Positions 53,394-61,862 of a stretch of 64,000 nt of DNA are shown here, one piece after another; position 1 is the stretch's first letter, and every line of letters starts with the position of its first letter. The stretch comes from Leisingera sp. ANG1 (GTDB taxonomy: Bacteria; Pseudomonadota; Alphaproteobacteria; Rhodobacterales; Rhodobacteraceae), in the NCBI RefSeq assembly GCF_000203975.2, contig NZ_AFCF02000001.1:565783-629782 (forward strand), read 5' to 3'. The notes below the pieces were generated by a model. That model did not search any database and was not told where the DNA came from. It saw nothing but the letters and a program-made list of their open reading frames with translations. The translations under genes and the position numbers were made by a program.

Positions 53394-53746
53394 GTCCTGT
53401 CTCCTGTTCCGCCGCTTACGGCCGCTGTCCGGCACAAGCCAGCGCAGGAGCCGAGGGAGCCTCTGGGCGCGTGGCATGAATTCCGGGTCAGATGACCGCT
53501 GCGGCAATTGTGAAAATCTGCCCGTGGCAAAAAATCACCTGCACCGTAGCGCCGCCACGGGACCGGAGATGTGAAGACGATTACGTTTACAGCCCGCCTC
53601 ATGCAAAGCAGCTATGCCGCACGTGCAACCCTGAGGCGGGAACCAGCCGGGCGGGCGGATCCGGAAACCTGCCCGGTCCAGCCCTCAGCAAAGAAACGCT
53701 CCGGCTGACCGGAGCGTTTCATTATGGTCCAGATATCTGCCGCTCG
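53394..53746. other. Porin upstream region without genes
   Basis: 353 bp between the two porin genes. A perfect 9-bp stem CCCGCCTCA (53,594-53,602) with TGAGGCGGG (53,633-53,641) encloses a 30-nt loop, about 200 bp before porin 1; the terminator of porin 2 follows. No ORF is convincing. A regulatory leader is possible. Confidence 0.4.
53694..53721 (-). terminator. Terminator of porin copy 2
   Basis: GAAACGCTCCGG pairs perfectly with CCGGAGCGTTTC, 26 nt after the stop. Confidence 0.85.
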
Positions 53747-54865
53747 TCAGAAACGCCAGCGGGCGCCCAGCACCCAGGTCGTCAGATCCTGGTAAGTCGC
53801 GGCGGCATCCTCATACTCATATTCCTGGTAGGTCAGGTAGATGTCGGTGTTGATGCTGTCGACCTTTTGCACCGCACCAATGCCCCAGCCCTTGGTGCTG
53901 GAACCGGTGACGTTGAAATCATCGCCGTCGTAATAATGCACCCCAAGCCCGGTCTTGCCCCAGGGCAGCCAGCGGTCGGTCTCATAGCCGATCTTGGCAT
54001 AGTAGTAACTGGGATCGCTGGAGCCCGCCGCATCGTTGTCCCGGCTGCCGCCCGCCACAGTAAAGCTGATGCCGCTGTCCAGCAGCACCGAGGCCGAGCC
54101 GATCACATCCGAGCGCTCTGCCCCGGCGTCGTCACGCACCTGATAGGCCAGTGAGGCGGCAAAATTAGTGGAGCCGAATTCCTGCCCGTAGCGCAGGCCG
54201 ATGTCGTAATAGTCGGCATCGTCGCCGGACGACAGGATATTCTGCCCCCAGGCGATACCGGCGGTGAACCCGTTCAAATCCGGGGTGTCATAGCGGATCC
54301 GGCCGCGGCGGGAGCCATCCAGATTGTCAAAGGCAGAGGCCACGGCAGGCCCGCTCAGCGCGCCTGCGGTGTCGCGGAACAGGAAACCTGCATTTGCATC
54401 AGCTGTATAGGAATAAAGCGCGGTGCCGACATAAGACAGGTCGGTTTCAGCCGCGCCATCGGCCACCATGCTGCCCTGCCCGGCGGAGAACCTGCCCCAG
54501 CTGCCTTCGAGCCAGAAGTCCACGTGGCGCAGGTCGGCGCGGGTCCAGCCGCTGTAGTTGGAGCCGAACTGGTTCACTTCGGTCGAGTTCGGAAAGCCCA
54601 GCCCGGTCTCAAACCGGAAGCCAAAGGTGTTGGCCCCGATCGGCTGCATCAGCCGCAACCCGACGCGGGAGCGGGACAGGTCGTAGTCAAGCACGTTGGT
54701 CTCAGTCTGCTGGCCGTCATCAACCGAGATGATGGCCGGATTGAACTGTCCGTAGATTTCAACATAGCCGCCGGAATTGTTGTCATACCGCAGCTCGGCG
54801 TAGGCCGGAATCGCGATTGCGCAGACCCCTGCAGCTGCCGTGGAAATTTTCAGAAGACGTGTCAT
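53747..54865 (-). CDS. Outer-membrane porin (copy 2)
   Basis: Protein of 372 residues: signal peptide to about 23, GGYVEIYGQFNPAIISVDDGQ, GRFSAGQGSMVADG, RRGRIRYDTPD and final ARWRF, closely following the pattern of porin 1. ATG 54,865 has AAGGGGG 7 nt upstream. The pair arose by tandem duplication; each has its own terminator, so they may be used under different conditions. Confidence 0.9.
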   Translation of the reverse strand: MTRLLKISTAAAGVCAIAIPAYAELRYDNNSGGYVEIYGQFNPAIISVDDGQQTETNVLDYDLSRSRVGLRLMQPIGANTFGFRFETGLGFPNSTEVNQFGSNYSGWTRADLRHVDFWLEGSWGRFSAGQGSMVADGAAETDLSYVGTALYSYTADANAGFLFRDTAGALSGPAVASAFDNLDGSRRGRIRYDTPDLNGFTAGIAWGQNILSSGDDADYYDIGLRYGQEFGSTNFAASLAYQVRDDAGAERSDVIGSASVLLDSGISFTVAGGSRDNDAAGSSDPSYYYAKIGYETDRWLPWGKTGLGVHYYDGDDFNVTGSSTKGWGIGAVQKVDSINTDIYLTYQEYEYEDAAATYQDLTTWVLGARWRF

Positions 54866-55045
54866 GGCCATCCCCCTTTTTAACAATGTACTGATAAACA
54901 CTTGGGCCAGCCAAAGGCCGCTGGCCGGCCAGATAGAAGTATAGCACATCGCGGCTGGTTCCAGTGAAATTATTGACCGGAAAGGTTAAACCGGCCAGCA
55001 ACCGCCACGGCCAGCATCCTGTCTGCCTCTGATGAGATTGAAAGC

Positions 55046-55097
55046 TGGTGCGGGTGAAGGGACTCGAACCCCCACGCCAAAGGCGCCAGAACCTAAA
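55046..55097 (-). tRNA. 3' fragment of tRNA-Leu (UAG), probable att repeat
   Basis: On the minus strand the sequence from TTTAGGTTCTGG (anticodon loop TTTAGGT) through CGCC-TTT-GGCG, the T arm GGGGGTTCGAGTCCC and the acceptor TTCACCCGCACCA is intact, with the CCA end at 55,046. Upstream of the anticodon loop it no longer matches a tRNA (no CCAGA strand, no D arm). It is thus a 3' half gene, as left at the far end of an element integrated in tRNA-Leu. By orientation the element lies to the right (above 55,097) and the full tRNA beyond it. The remaining 54,866-55,214 shows no gene. Confidence 0.85.
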
Positions 55098-55214
55098 ACT
55101 AACGAACAATCAATGATTTCAGCGCACTTAGCCCGAAAGTTTTACAGGACATTGCCAGAACGAAACGCGAAAGCGTAAAACGGAACAAACCAAGCACGAA
55201 TCCCACCCTCCCAA

Positions 55215-55457
55215 ATGCGCGCCAAAGACTACCCCTTTCCAACGGTTGAAATCTGCTGCAGCTATTGCAGCCGATATGGGCGCTATAGGAAACAGCGGTT
55301 TGTGGAGATCGTCGGCGCCGATACTGAGCTGCCCCAGGCGCTTGGGGTTATAGCGGCGGACTGTCCAGAGGATCGCGTTTCACCGGGCAACATGCGCGGG
55401 AACTGTCGGCCGTTCTACGCTCAAGACTGGTGGATCACGGGTAGGCGGGCGAGATAG
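55215..55457 (+). CDS. Small zinc-ribbon-like protein of phage/island type
   Basis: Protein of 80 residues: CCSYCSRYGRYRKQRF, VGADTELPQALGVIAADCP and NCRPFY, the Cys spacing and layout of a group of small phage-associated alphaproteobacterial proteins I remember only as hypothetical. Next to the tRNA fragment. Weak ribosome site. Confidence 0.5.
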   Translation: MRAKDYPFPTVEICCSYCSRYGRYRKQRFVEIVGADTELPQALGVIAADCPEDRVSPGNMRGNCRPFYAQDWWITGRRAR

Positions 55458-55625
55458 CCTGCCCGGCCACCTTTACTGGAAATTTGCACCTTCAGCTCTA
55501 CACTGCAGAGATCCCGGAAATCTGGGGTGGGTCAGAGCGGCCCGCTGTATCGCCGACAACGGTGCATATGCCCGGCGGGTCGCTCGCTCCCATTCTGGAC
55601 AATTCAACTAGCTGAGCTATTCCCT

Positions 55626-56435
55626 TCAATGCTCAGGCACAAACCGCTTCTGAGCGGCGAGAATCTCATCAAGCACTCGAGCCTTCCACACCACCCCAAG
55701 CTGAGCACCAAGCTTTCGATCATGGACAACTCGGCCTGAGTATATACCCACGAAATCCCGAACCTCACCCATGATATTGATGAAACGGCCCTTGTCATCA
55801 AAGCCCGATTTATTGGTGGAGATAACTGGCGAGCCTGACATCCCGCAATTTGAAGCCGTGTCAACCAGCATCTTCGGAAGACCCTCAACGTCAAAATGAG
55901 GCTCAGAGGCGATGCTACCCTTCTTCCAAATCGGCGTCCCCTCAACCCCTAACCCCAGAGGGTAGCCCAGAAGAAACACGTCCGAAGAAACGGCAAGCCG
56001 AAGCCGTGAGTGTGAAGCATTTATTGGATGAACTATGAACCCTTCCGGCGGGGTGGAAATTCGACACATCACTACGTCGACAGAACTCCCAAGTGGATGC
56101 TCGAGCCATTGCGTTTCAACGCCAAACTCCCAGTCTAAATCAAAGTCGACCGGCATAACGCCTTCAGAACACAACATGTGGAATGTCGTTGAAACCCTAT
56201 TGGGTCTGGACAACATCTTATTCAAACACTTTCCAGTCAGAGCGTTGCGCCCAGCAACATTGTGCCAGTTTGTAACGAGGTACAACGCCCTTTCAGAGTG
56301 CCAAAGGAACCCGGTGGCCTTGCTTAAATGAATATCGTTGAATTTCATCTCTAGCTGAGCGACCGAAATTGTCTCTCTTGCAATTGGAAGCAAATTCACA
56401 TCCTCCTTTGCTGGACTTAGTCCGAGCTTTTGCAT
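55626..56435 (-). CDS. Trypsin-like serine peptidase
   Basis: Protein of 269 residues with no signal peptide. Chymotrypsin-fold triad: His58 in VTNWHN, Asp120 in SSVDVVM, Ser200 in NCGMSGSPVI. It stands last in a minus-strand row: retropepsin-like gene, small exported protein, this gene; its start overlaps the previous stop by 19 nt. Such cytosolic trypsin-like proteases act as effectors in several bacterial defence and signalling systems, but that role is inference here. AT-richer than the core genome. Confidence 0.85.
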   Translation of the reverse strand: MQKLGLSPAKEDVNLLPIARETISVAQLEMKFNDIHLSKATGFLWHSERALYLVTNWHNVAGRNALTGKCLNKMLSRPNRVSTTFHMLCSEGVMPVDFDLDWEFGVETQWLEHPLGSSVDVVMCRISTPPEGFIVHPINASHSRLRLAVSSDVFLLGYPLGLGVEGTPIWKKGSIASEPHFDVEGLPKMLVDTASNCGMSGSPVISTNKSGFDDKGRFINIMGEVRDFVGIYSGRVVHDRKLGAQLGVVWKARVLDEILAAQKRFVPEH

Positions 56436-56695
56436 AGCTCCGCAATTTCCTCCAAGCCCCGAAGGAGCTTGCGCTGGCTTTTCGCCACCTTGTCGAACAG
56501 GGCAGATGCTCGTGTCTTCTCACTCTCAGAGCCGGAGATTTTCATTACGGTTAGTGCTTGAGCAACCTCTAGGTTGGCCTCGATATGCTCTGACATGATA
56601 GCCCCGATTTTCTGGCAGACCTCGGACTTAGAAGCGGCAACGGCCTGACTACCCGCCAAACAAAAAGCGGCAGCGAGCGTAAAAGCTCCTCTCAT
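56417..56695 (-). CDS. Small exported helical protein
   Basis: Protein of 92 residues with signal peptide (MRGAFTLAAAFCLAGSQAVA), mature part helical and charged with two Cys (SEVCQKIGAIMSEHIE, EIAELCKSSD). No family recognised. Between the retropepsin-like gene (50 bp upstream) and the trypsin-like gene (overlapping). Confidence 0.6.
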   Translation of the reverse strand: MRGAFTLAAAFCLAGSQAVAASKSEVCQKIGAIMSEHIEANLEVAQALTVMKISGSESEKTRASALFDKVAKSQRKLLRGLEEIAELCKSSD

Positions 56696-56744
56696 CTAAC
56701 AATTCCCTTATTCAAAATCATATACTTACTCCTTATCTGGATCG

Positions 56745-57152
56745 CTATGAAAGGTGGCTTAGCCGCACCTTGCCGGACCTGAATATCTCAACGTCAAAGT
56801 ACTGAAGCATGTCCCGCCCTAGAAGGGCATCGCAGGAAATGCCGTCAACTACCACGATCTGGTGACTACTGATCGTAATTTTCCCACCACAATCTGTCTC
56901 TAGACCGATTGTAGCTTCAACAACCCTGCCGACAGCGCCTCCAGTAACTCCATTGACGTCGATCTGCCTAATCGGCCGTAGCTCTCCTGTTAACTTCAAC
57001 AGCTTTGCATGCACGCATGTGTGATCATTTCCTGTGTCGAACTGCGCCTGTGTCACCCCTCCAACCATCGTTTCGGGATGGAAGAAATAAGTTGGGATGA
57101 GGATTTCATCCTTTGGAGAAAATCGATCGATTGTTATTGTTTTTAACGTCAT
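56745..57152 (-). CDS. Retropepsin-like aspartic protease
   Basis: Protein of 135 residues, one retroviral-protease-size domain. Active site D39-T40-G41 in AQFDTGNDHTCV, middle strands with VEATIGLETDCGGKITI, and DALLGRDMLQYFDVEI, the conserved (I/L)LGRD helix of this fold. A dimer is needed for activity in the family. ATG 57,152 has AAGGAG 7 nt upstream. No signal peptide. First gene of a probable protease operon. Confidence 0.8.
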   Translation of the reverse strand: MTLKTITIDRFSPKDEILIPTYFFHPETMVGGVTQAQFDTGNDHTCVHAKLLKLTGELRPIRQIDVNGVTGGAVGRVVEATIGLETDCGGKITISSHQIVVVDGISCDALLGRDMLQYFDVEIFRSGKVRLSHLS

Positions 57153-57586
57153 TACTGCTCCTTTTCTGGACCTATCACGAAGCGATAACGCTTCCTTAAC
57201 CAAACTACCGCATAAGGGTAGCAAGGGACATTCCGCTCCCCTTTTTGTACTAGGCCAAAACCCAGGCGGGCGCCTACACCCAAGGGCGCCCGTCACTCTT
57301 TTACCCCAGTGCCCGATGGGGTGGCGCCTGCAGTCAGATGTTGACCTGGTAACGAGTGCCGCGCACTGGCCTTGCTCCTTTGATGCAAATTTCACGATGC
57401 GTATACACAATTTTAACTCAGATACCGCATAGATAGAACTGAGAGCGCGAACTACACTCTCAAGCTCATTCTGCACAAGAAGATGGGCGCCTCGGTTGAG
57501 AGGCGCCCATTTTCGTGTCTCGTACCTGTTGCCGCACAGAGCGCCCTACCCCCGTCAACAAACCTGCCCGCGCTCCTTTGTTGGAC
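57153..57586. other. Non-coding stretch with two strong hairpins
   Basis: No supported gene. GGGCGCC...GGCGCCC occurs at about 57,269-57,292. ATGGGCGCCTC (57,483-57,493) pairs perfectly with GAGGCGCCCAT (57,500-57,510), followed by TTTT on the plus strand, an intrinsic terminator with no plus-strand gene before it; a short RNA from about 57,400 is possible. Confidence 0.4.
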
Positions 57587-57972
57587 CTACTCGCAGGTAC
57601 CAAAATTAGTCATGGCTGTCGGTTCCGGCCTATGAAAATGATATGTTAACCGAGCAGCAGAATTGGCAAAAACCGTCAGGAAAGCAGTTGATCCGTTCAC
57701 TTCCTCGCTAAGGAATGTGATAGCCTCGTCACCCCATTTTGAATGATTGTAACGGGGAAGGTTTGCCCTGGAGACGATATTGTTCCGTCATCCTCAGTGT
57801 AGGACACTTGGACAACAAGATCACGCGTACTGCATGCATTGGTTTCCAAGCATACTGTTGAGAATGTGCACTGAAACTGCTTCTCAGCTTGCGCGTCTGA
57901 GGGAAGCACAAAAACAAGAGAGGCAGCCCAAACACATGACCTCATACCCCTACTGGCCTGATTAATAGTCAA
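57587..57972 (-). pseudogene. Frameshifted periplasmic protein gene
   Basis: TTG start at 57,972 with a perfect AAAGGAGG 6 nt upstream. The first frame gives a signal peptide and FQCTFSTVCLETNACSTRDL, and stops at 57,697 after 91 residues. A shifted frame then continues from the GGGG run near 57,735 as GDEAITFLSEEVNGSTAFLT, then RLTYHFHRPEP and FGTCE, stopping at 57,587. Together they read as one protein of about 128 residues resembling small Cys-containing exported proteins of this group. One base change in the G-run would restore it; sequencing error is possible. Confidence 0.65.
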
Positions 57973-58159
57973 ATGAAGCCTCCTTTTTCAGACACCGGCG
58001 TCGTGAGTTATCATTTCGATAATTCCCCGCAAAACGCGAACCTACCACCCTACCATCAAGTTGCCCCTAGCCGACAGGGGCAGCGGCCCGCGCGTAACTA
58101 GTGCTTGTTTAACCAGCTTCGCGGGCCGCACCACTCCTTTGTTGGACTGCTATTTGTTC

Positions 58160-58741
58160 TCAAATCGCCAACTGAATTTTCAACTTGTTGAGTTCCCACT
58201 CATCTTCAAGGAACTTGTCTAAGCATATGATGGCTGCCTTCGCGTCAGCCTTAGCATCATCAGAAAACTCTGTTCCGCTCTCTGGCAGGCGCCAGTAGAA
58301 TTTCAGGACAGCTTCGGATGCTTCTCGACTCAATCGGCCAAGATCAGCCAGATGAGCATCTTTGATGGGTGTTTTTGCTGTCGAAGTATGCAGGAAGGCC
58401 AGGATCTCCGCCCGAATGGCTTTAGCTATTGCTCTCTTAGATCGAACGGCTTCATAGCGTAACAGAGCAACCTCTCTACGTTTTTCCGCCGCGAACTGTA
58501 GCACTGAAACAGCTATCGCAAACGCGGATACAAGAACGGCGACCACACCTTCTTCCGGCGGATGTGCTCTCCAATCCGGCAAGAGCGAAGTTTCAAAAAT
58601 CCGCTGAGTTCCCCAATCAAGAACCCAAACAACAACTCCAAGAACCAATGCGCCGCTGAGCGCGACAGCCGGAAACCGTAAGAACTTAAAGTACATGAAA
58701 TACAGGGCCTTTCGCACGGCCTTACTCCTATTCAGACTCAT
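58160..58741 (-). CDS. Membrane protein of unknown function coupled to the recombinase gene
   Basis: Protein of 193 residues. Two membrane helices (FPAVALSGALVLGVVVWVL and VVAVLVSAFAIAVSVLQF), then a soluble helical domain with SKRAIAKAIRAEILAFL. The ATG at 58,741 overlaps the recombinase stop by 14 nt. No family recognised. Confidence 0.65.
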   Translation of the reverse strand: MSLNRSKAVRKALYFMYFKFLRFPAVALSGALVLGVVVWVLDWGTQRIFETSLLPDWRAHPPEEGVVAVLVSAFAIAVSVLQFAAEKRREVALLRYEAVRSKRAIAKAIRAEILAFLHTSTAKTPIKDAHLADLGRLSREASEAVLKFYWRLPESGTEFSDDAKADAKAAIICLDKFLEDEWELNKLKIQLAI

Positions 58742-59390
58742 CATCCAGGGCGCTGCCGCCATCGCGGCCGGCATCCCATTCCTTCTGCCAGGCATAGTAT
58801 GCGGCCCGGCTGATCGGCGGCCCCTTCAGATTCTTGATCTTTTCAAACACGGTCATTCCGCGGTCGCCCATCTGCAGCATCATTGAGGCGACCTCGGCAC
58901 GCTCCTCGGTCATTGAAATCGGGCGGCCGGGCATTTCGCCCCGCGCCTTGGCCCGCTCGATCCCGGCCTTGGTGCGCTCGATGATCAGGTTGCGCTCCAG
59001 CTCCGCTACCACGCCCATCATCTGCAGCATGGCTTTGCCCATTGGGGTTGTCACGTCCACCCGCTCAGTCAGGCTGAAAAAGGAAATGCCGCGGTCACTG
59101 AGCAGGTTCAGGACTTCAAGAATGCCCTCAAGCGTGCGCCCCAGGCGGTCGAGCTTCAAGACGACAAACTCCGTCCCGGGTACCTGCGCCAGCCGCAGAG
59201 CGCGAATAAAATTGGGCCGATCCATGGTCCCGCCGCTGGCCCGGTCCACAAAAATCAGCGCCTCCGGGACCCCGTAATCCTTGAGGGCTTGGATCTGCAT
59301 GTCGGGGTTCTGGTCCGCAGTCGAAACGCGGGCATACCCGATCTTGCGAACTGGCTCTTTCTTGGATTCGGACACTGCTTTCTTACTCAA
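58728..59390 (-). CDS. Serine recombinase (resolvase/invertase family)
   Basis: Protein of 220 residues. Catalytic Ser23 in YARVSTADQN, then LDRLGRTLEGILEVL and AELERNLIIERTKAGIERAKARG typical of Tn3-type resolvases; a C-terminal helix-turn-helix-like tail (ISRAAYYAWQKEWDAG) is less canonical. It may resolve or invert DNA in the element, or serve a plasmid-like ancestor. More GC-rich than its neighbours. Confidence 0.88.
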   Translation of the reverse strand: MSKKAVSESKKEPVRKIGYARVSTADQNPDMQIQALKDYGVPEALIFVDRASGGTMDRPNFIRALRLAQVPGTEFVVLKLDRLGRTLEGILEVLNLLSDRGISFFSLTERVDVTTPMGKAMLQMMGVVAELERNLIIERTKAGIERAKARGEMPGRPISMTEERAEVASMMLQMGDRGMTVFEKIKNLKGPPISRAAYYAWQKEWDAGRDGGSALDDESE

Positions 59391-59857
59391 GCTTCGGACT
59401 CATGCGCCCAATCTGGATAGTATTTCTGGACAAGGCAACCTGTGCGGTACCGCCCCTCACTACTTTCCCGTATTTGCGAGCCACGAACACACGGCGGGAC
59501 AAAGCCGCCGTTCGCTGCACCTGCTCGGTTTCCGCTAAGTCTGCGCGTGTTCTGAGAGAACGGCGGAAGGCGGTCGTTCGCAGCAGCCAGGGAATTTAAG
59601 AGCACCAATTGTGAGAGCGGAGCTTCAATCAGCTGATTTGCAATCAGTAAGGTTGCGGTTCGTGTCCGTGCGGGGCACTATTCCAATCTAGAAAAGTGTT
59701 ATTGTACAGAACTTTGGCCGTCCTCAGGCGGACGGCAGTTCGCCAATCCACAGAGTGCTGGAAGGGGGTGTATTGGGAGCGGTCGGCCAGTTTGTAACGC
59801 TTCTGGCTGTGCGGAGGTTGAGTCTATTTTGGGTAAGCGGAAATACCGCTCCGGTGA
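59391..59857. other. Spacer with a tRNA-like remnant
   Basis: 467 bp without a convincing ORF. At 59,628-59,675 CTGATTTGCAATCAG resembles an anticodon arm (loop TTTGCAA, UGC) and TGCGG-TTCGTGT-CCGTG a T arm; the 5' half does not fold as a tRNA. A further hairpin GCCGTCC/GGACGGC lies near 59,718-59,738. Confidence 0.3.
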
Positions 59858-60433
59858 CTACACGACTGTTCCAAAGTCAAAGTCGCCAGCTACACGTTGC
59901 CCTACCACGAGCTTGGCCTTTGAACCGTGAGGGAGAGGGATCTCTTTAGTCCGCCATTCCTTTGCTCCGGGAAGTTCTGCGCCACCCACCAAAGTCTTGC
60001 TTGTGATCAGCGTCGCGGAAGGAGGGGTCGAAATATTGTCAGCTTTGTAGGCCACATAAGCCGTGATGTTCGCAGGTTGGGGCGCTTCGATGATTGAGAT
60101 GGTTGCAATTGCAGACAAGTACATCCCTGAAATCTGTTCAATTACTTTCTCAAACTCTTTTCGAGTTAGGCTGCTTTTCATTTCTACGATGTGAAGCGAG
60201 GAAGATGAATCCGAGTGCACAACGCAGAACGCAGCTTCGGCGCACTTCCTATTTGCCAGACACCAAACAACAGGAGCATTATCTCTTGCCCCAATAAAAA
60301 TTACATTGTGTGTGGACTCGAAGGTGCACTTTCCAGCACCTCCCTTATTTTTTTCCACCACTTCAAATTTAGTTCCGGCACTTACCGAGAAGACGTAGTC
60401 CTTATTGACCAGGTCAGAGTTTTTGAAAGTCAT
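59858..60433 (-). CDS. PD-(D/E)XK nuclease-like protein paired with an ATPase
   Basis: Protein of 191 residues. The order Glu66 in KCAEAAFCVV, then LHIVEMKSSL with Glu84-x-Lys86, then a helix ending in EQISGMYLSA fits the PD-(D/E)XK nuclease core (acid, ExK, Gln). This is pattern reading, not a firm family match. It begins 20 nt after the stop of the AAA ATPase gene, so the two are one operon. Role as DNA or RNA cleaving partner is inferred. Confidence 0.55.
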   Translation of the reverse strand: MTFKNSDLVNKDYVFSVSAGTKFEVVEKNKGGAGKCTFESTHNVIFIGARDNAPVVWCLANRKCAEAAFCVVHSDSSSSLHIVEMKSSLTRKEFEKVIEQISGMYLSAIATISIIEAPQPANITAYVAYKADNISTPPSATLITSKTLVGGAELPGAKEWRTKEIPLPHGSKAKLVVGQRVAGDFDFGTVV

Positions 60434-60452
60434 GCAGCGCTCTCGCCAGAAA

Positions 60453-61862
60453 TTACGTTTCCAAGTTGCTTAGGGCATCATTAATTCGGATCGTCTCGTC
60501 TGCTAACTCTAATAGGACCCTATTAAGAGAATTTGCCACAACGCCATGCTTGGTGATTTCCAACTTTTCAATGTTTGTGATTCCGTCCACGCAATCGAAA
60601 TCGAAGGCCGCGATGTCCTTCGGGTCAATTATTGAATCCTCGGGCACACCGAGGTTATCGATTAATTCCCGGTCACCCTTCAGGTGGTGAAGTGAAATTA
60701 GGTTGTTCAGTTGCTGTAGAAAAGTGTCGCTATGTGTTGTGATGAGAACTTTAATACCAGAATTGACCATCTTGGCCAAAGATCTCGCCATCTCACGTTG
60801 CGCACTAAGGTGAAGATGAGCTTCCGGCTCTTCGAAAATAAGCAGAGTTCTTTGGGTCACGCGGTGAGATAGCACCGAAAGCGCAGCGAGCTCTGTAACA
60901 AGTGAGGAGGTAGAGGCGAGTGGAATCTCGCCCTTACCGTTTTCAATGGAATAAACATAGTCACCCCTCGTATGGCTGCGCCTGCTAAATTCACCTTGAA
61001 TGAGGTTTCCGAGGTGGTGGTCCCGTTTCTTCCAGAAGGGTCTGAATGTTCTTCTGGAAAGGTTAAGAGCAAAATCTTGAATAGGCCGCGGAAGCGTTCC
61101 GCTTTCTTCAAGTTCCTTTCCAGCCATTTTGGATCTATCGAGCGTGCCGCTGACAAAGTAATCGAGTGCGAGCATGATTCCGGTTCTTGCAGCTGGCAAG
61201 TAGATCACATTGCGCATTCCAAGCCAATCCAACCCGAAACATGAAATTCCTATTAAGGACTGCCTTACGTTCGACTCAATGAACCCCGCGAAGATATCCA
61301 ATTCGAGATCTTCATAACTAAATAGCTCTTTCTGAGTTGTCCCGTATTCGACTTTGCAGGAATAGTTGAAACGATCAACTGTTTGAATCTCAATGTCGTA
61401 GGATTCCTCCTCGTCTTCGACCTCCACCTCAACTTCCTCGATTGTCTCAAATTTTTCGACGTAAAGGTTTAGCTTGATCGCAGAGGAAGAATCGTCACCC
61501 TCAAGACTGATTTTACTATCGGAGAAGCCATCGTATCCGATTGCATCTTGGAGAATGACATCTATGTTTTTGTTAAAGCTCTTGACCGTATTGTCTCGAA
61601 TCTTTTTTACATCTTTCGGCCCGGCCGAAAACTCGAAGTGACCTGAGTCTCCGCCTGTAGATGTAGAAATAAAATCCTTGAGTCCGGGGATGTTGTTGGT
61701 GAATGCTCTGGTCTCAGGTCGATTAATGTGGCGCAGCAGTGCCCACATCGTGCTTGCGGCATAGGTCTTGCCACTGTCGTTCTGCCCCACGAACATTGTA
61801 AGAGGCTTTGGCTCGATTTCTCCCTTAGAAATCCGTCCGACGTTATTAATCTTCAGTTTCAC
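60453..61862 (-). CDS. AAA15/OLD-like AAA ATPase
   Basis: Protein of 469 residues with an ABC-type/SMC-like ATPase core: Walker A GQNDSGKT at 26-33, a long insert of about 250 residues with an acidic stretch (EEVEVEVEDEEES), Walker B LLIFEEPEAHLH, and switch His in VLITTHSDTF. No TOPRIM domain follows, unlike OLD or GajA; the C-terminal 80 residues are helical. Such ATPases act as sensors in defence systems (for example PARIS AriA) beside a separate effector. Here the next gene is nuclease-like. ATG 61,862. Low GC suggests transfer. Confidence 0.85.
   Translation of the reverse strand: MKLKINNVGRISKGEIEPKPLTMFVGQNDSGKTYAASTMWALLRHINRPETRAFTNNIPGLKDFISTSTGGDSGHFEFSAGPKDVKKIRDNTVKSFNKNIDVILQDAIGYDGFSDSKISLEGDDSSSAIKLNLYVEKFETIEEVEVEVEDEEESYDIEIQTVDRFNYSCKVEYGTTQKELFSYEDLELDIFAGFIESNVRQSLIGISCFGLDWLGMRNVIYLPAARTGIMLALDYFVSGTLDRSKMAGKELEESGTLPRPIQDFALNLSRRTFRPFWKKRDHHLGNLIQGEFSRRSHTRGDYVYSIENGKGEIPLASTSSLVTELAALSVLSHRVTQRTLLIFEEPEAHLHLSAQREMARSLAKMVNSGIKVLITTHSDTFLQQLNNLISLHHLKGDRELIDNLGVPEDSIIDPKDIAAFDFDCVDGITNIEKLEITKHGVVANSLNRVLLELADETIRINDALSNLET

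Noticed and set aside
55590-55625. Minus-strand GGGAATAGCTCAGCTAGTTG resembling the 5' end of a tRNA
   Set aside because: Only the D-arm-like part fits; no anticodon arm, T arm or acceptor pairing follows.
59755-59949. Plus-strand ORF of 64 codons overlapping the nuclease-like gene end
   Set aside because: No ribosome site or coding character; antisense to a better gene.
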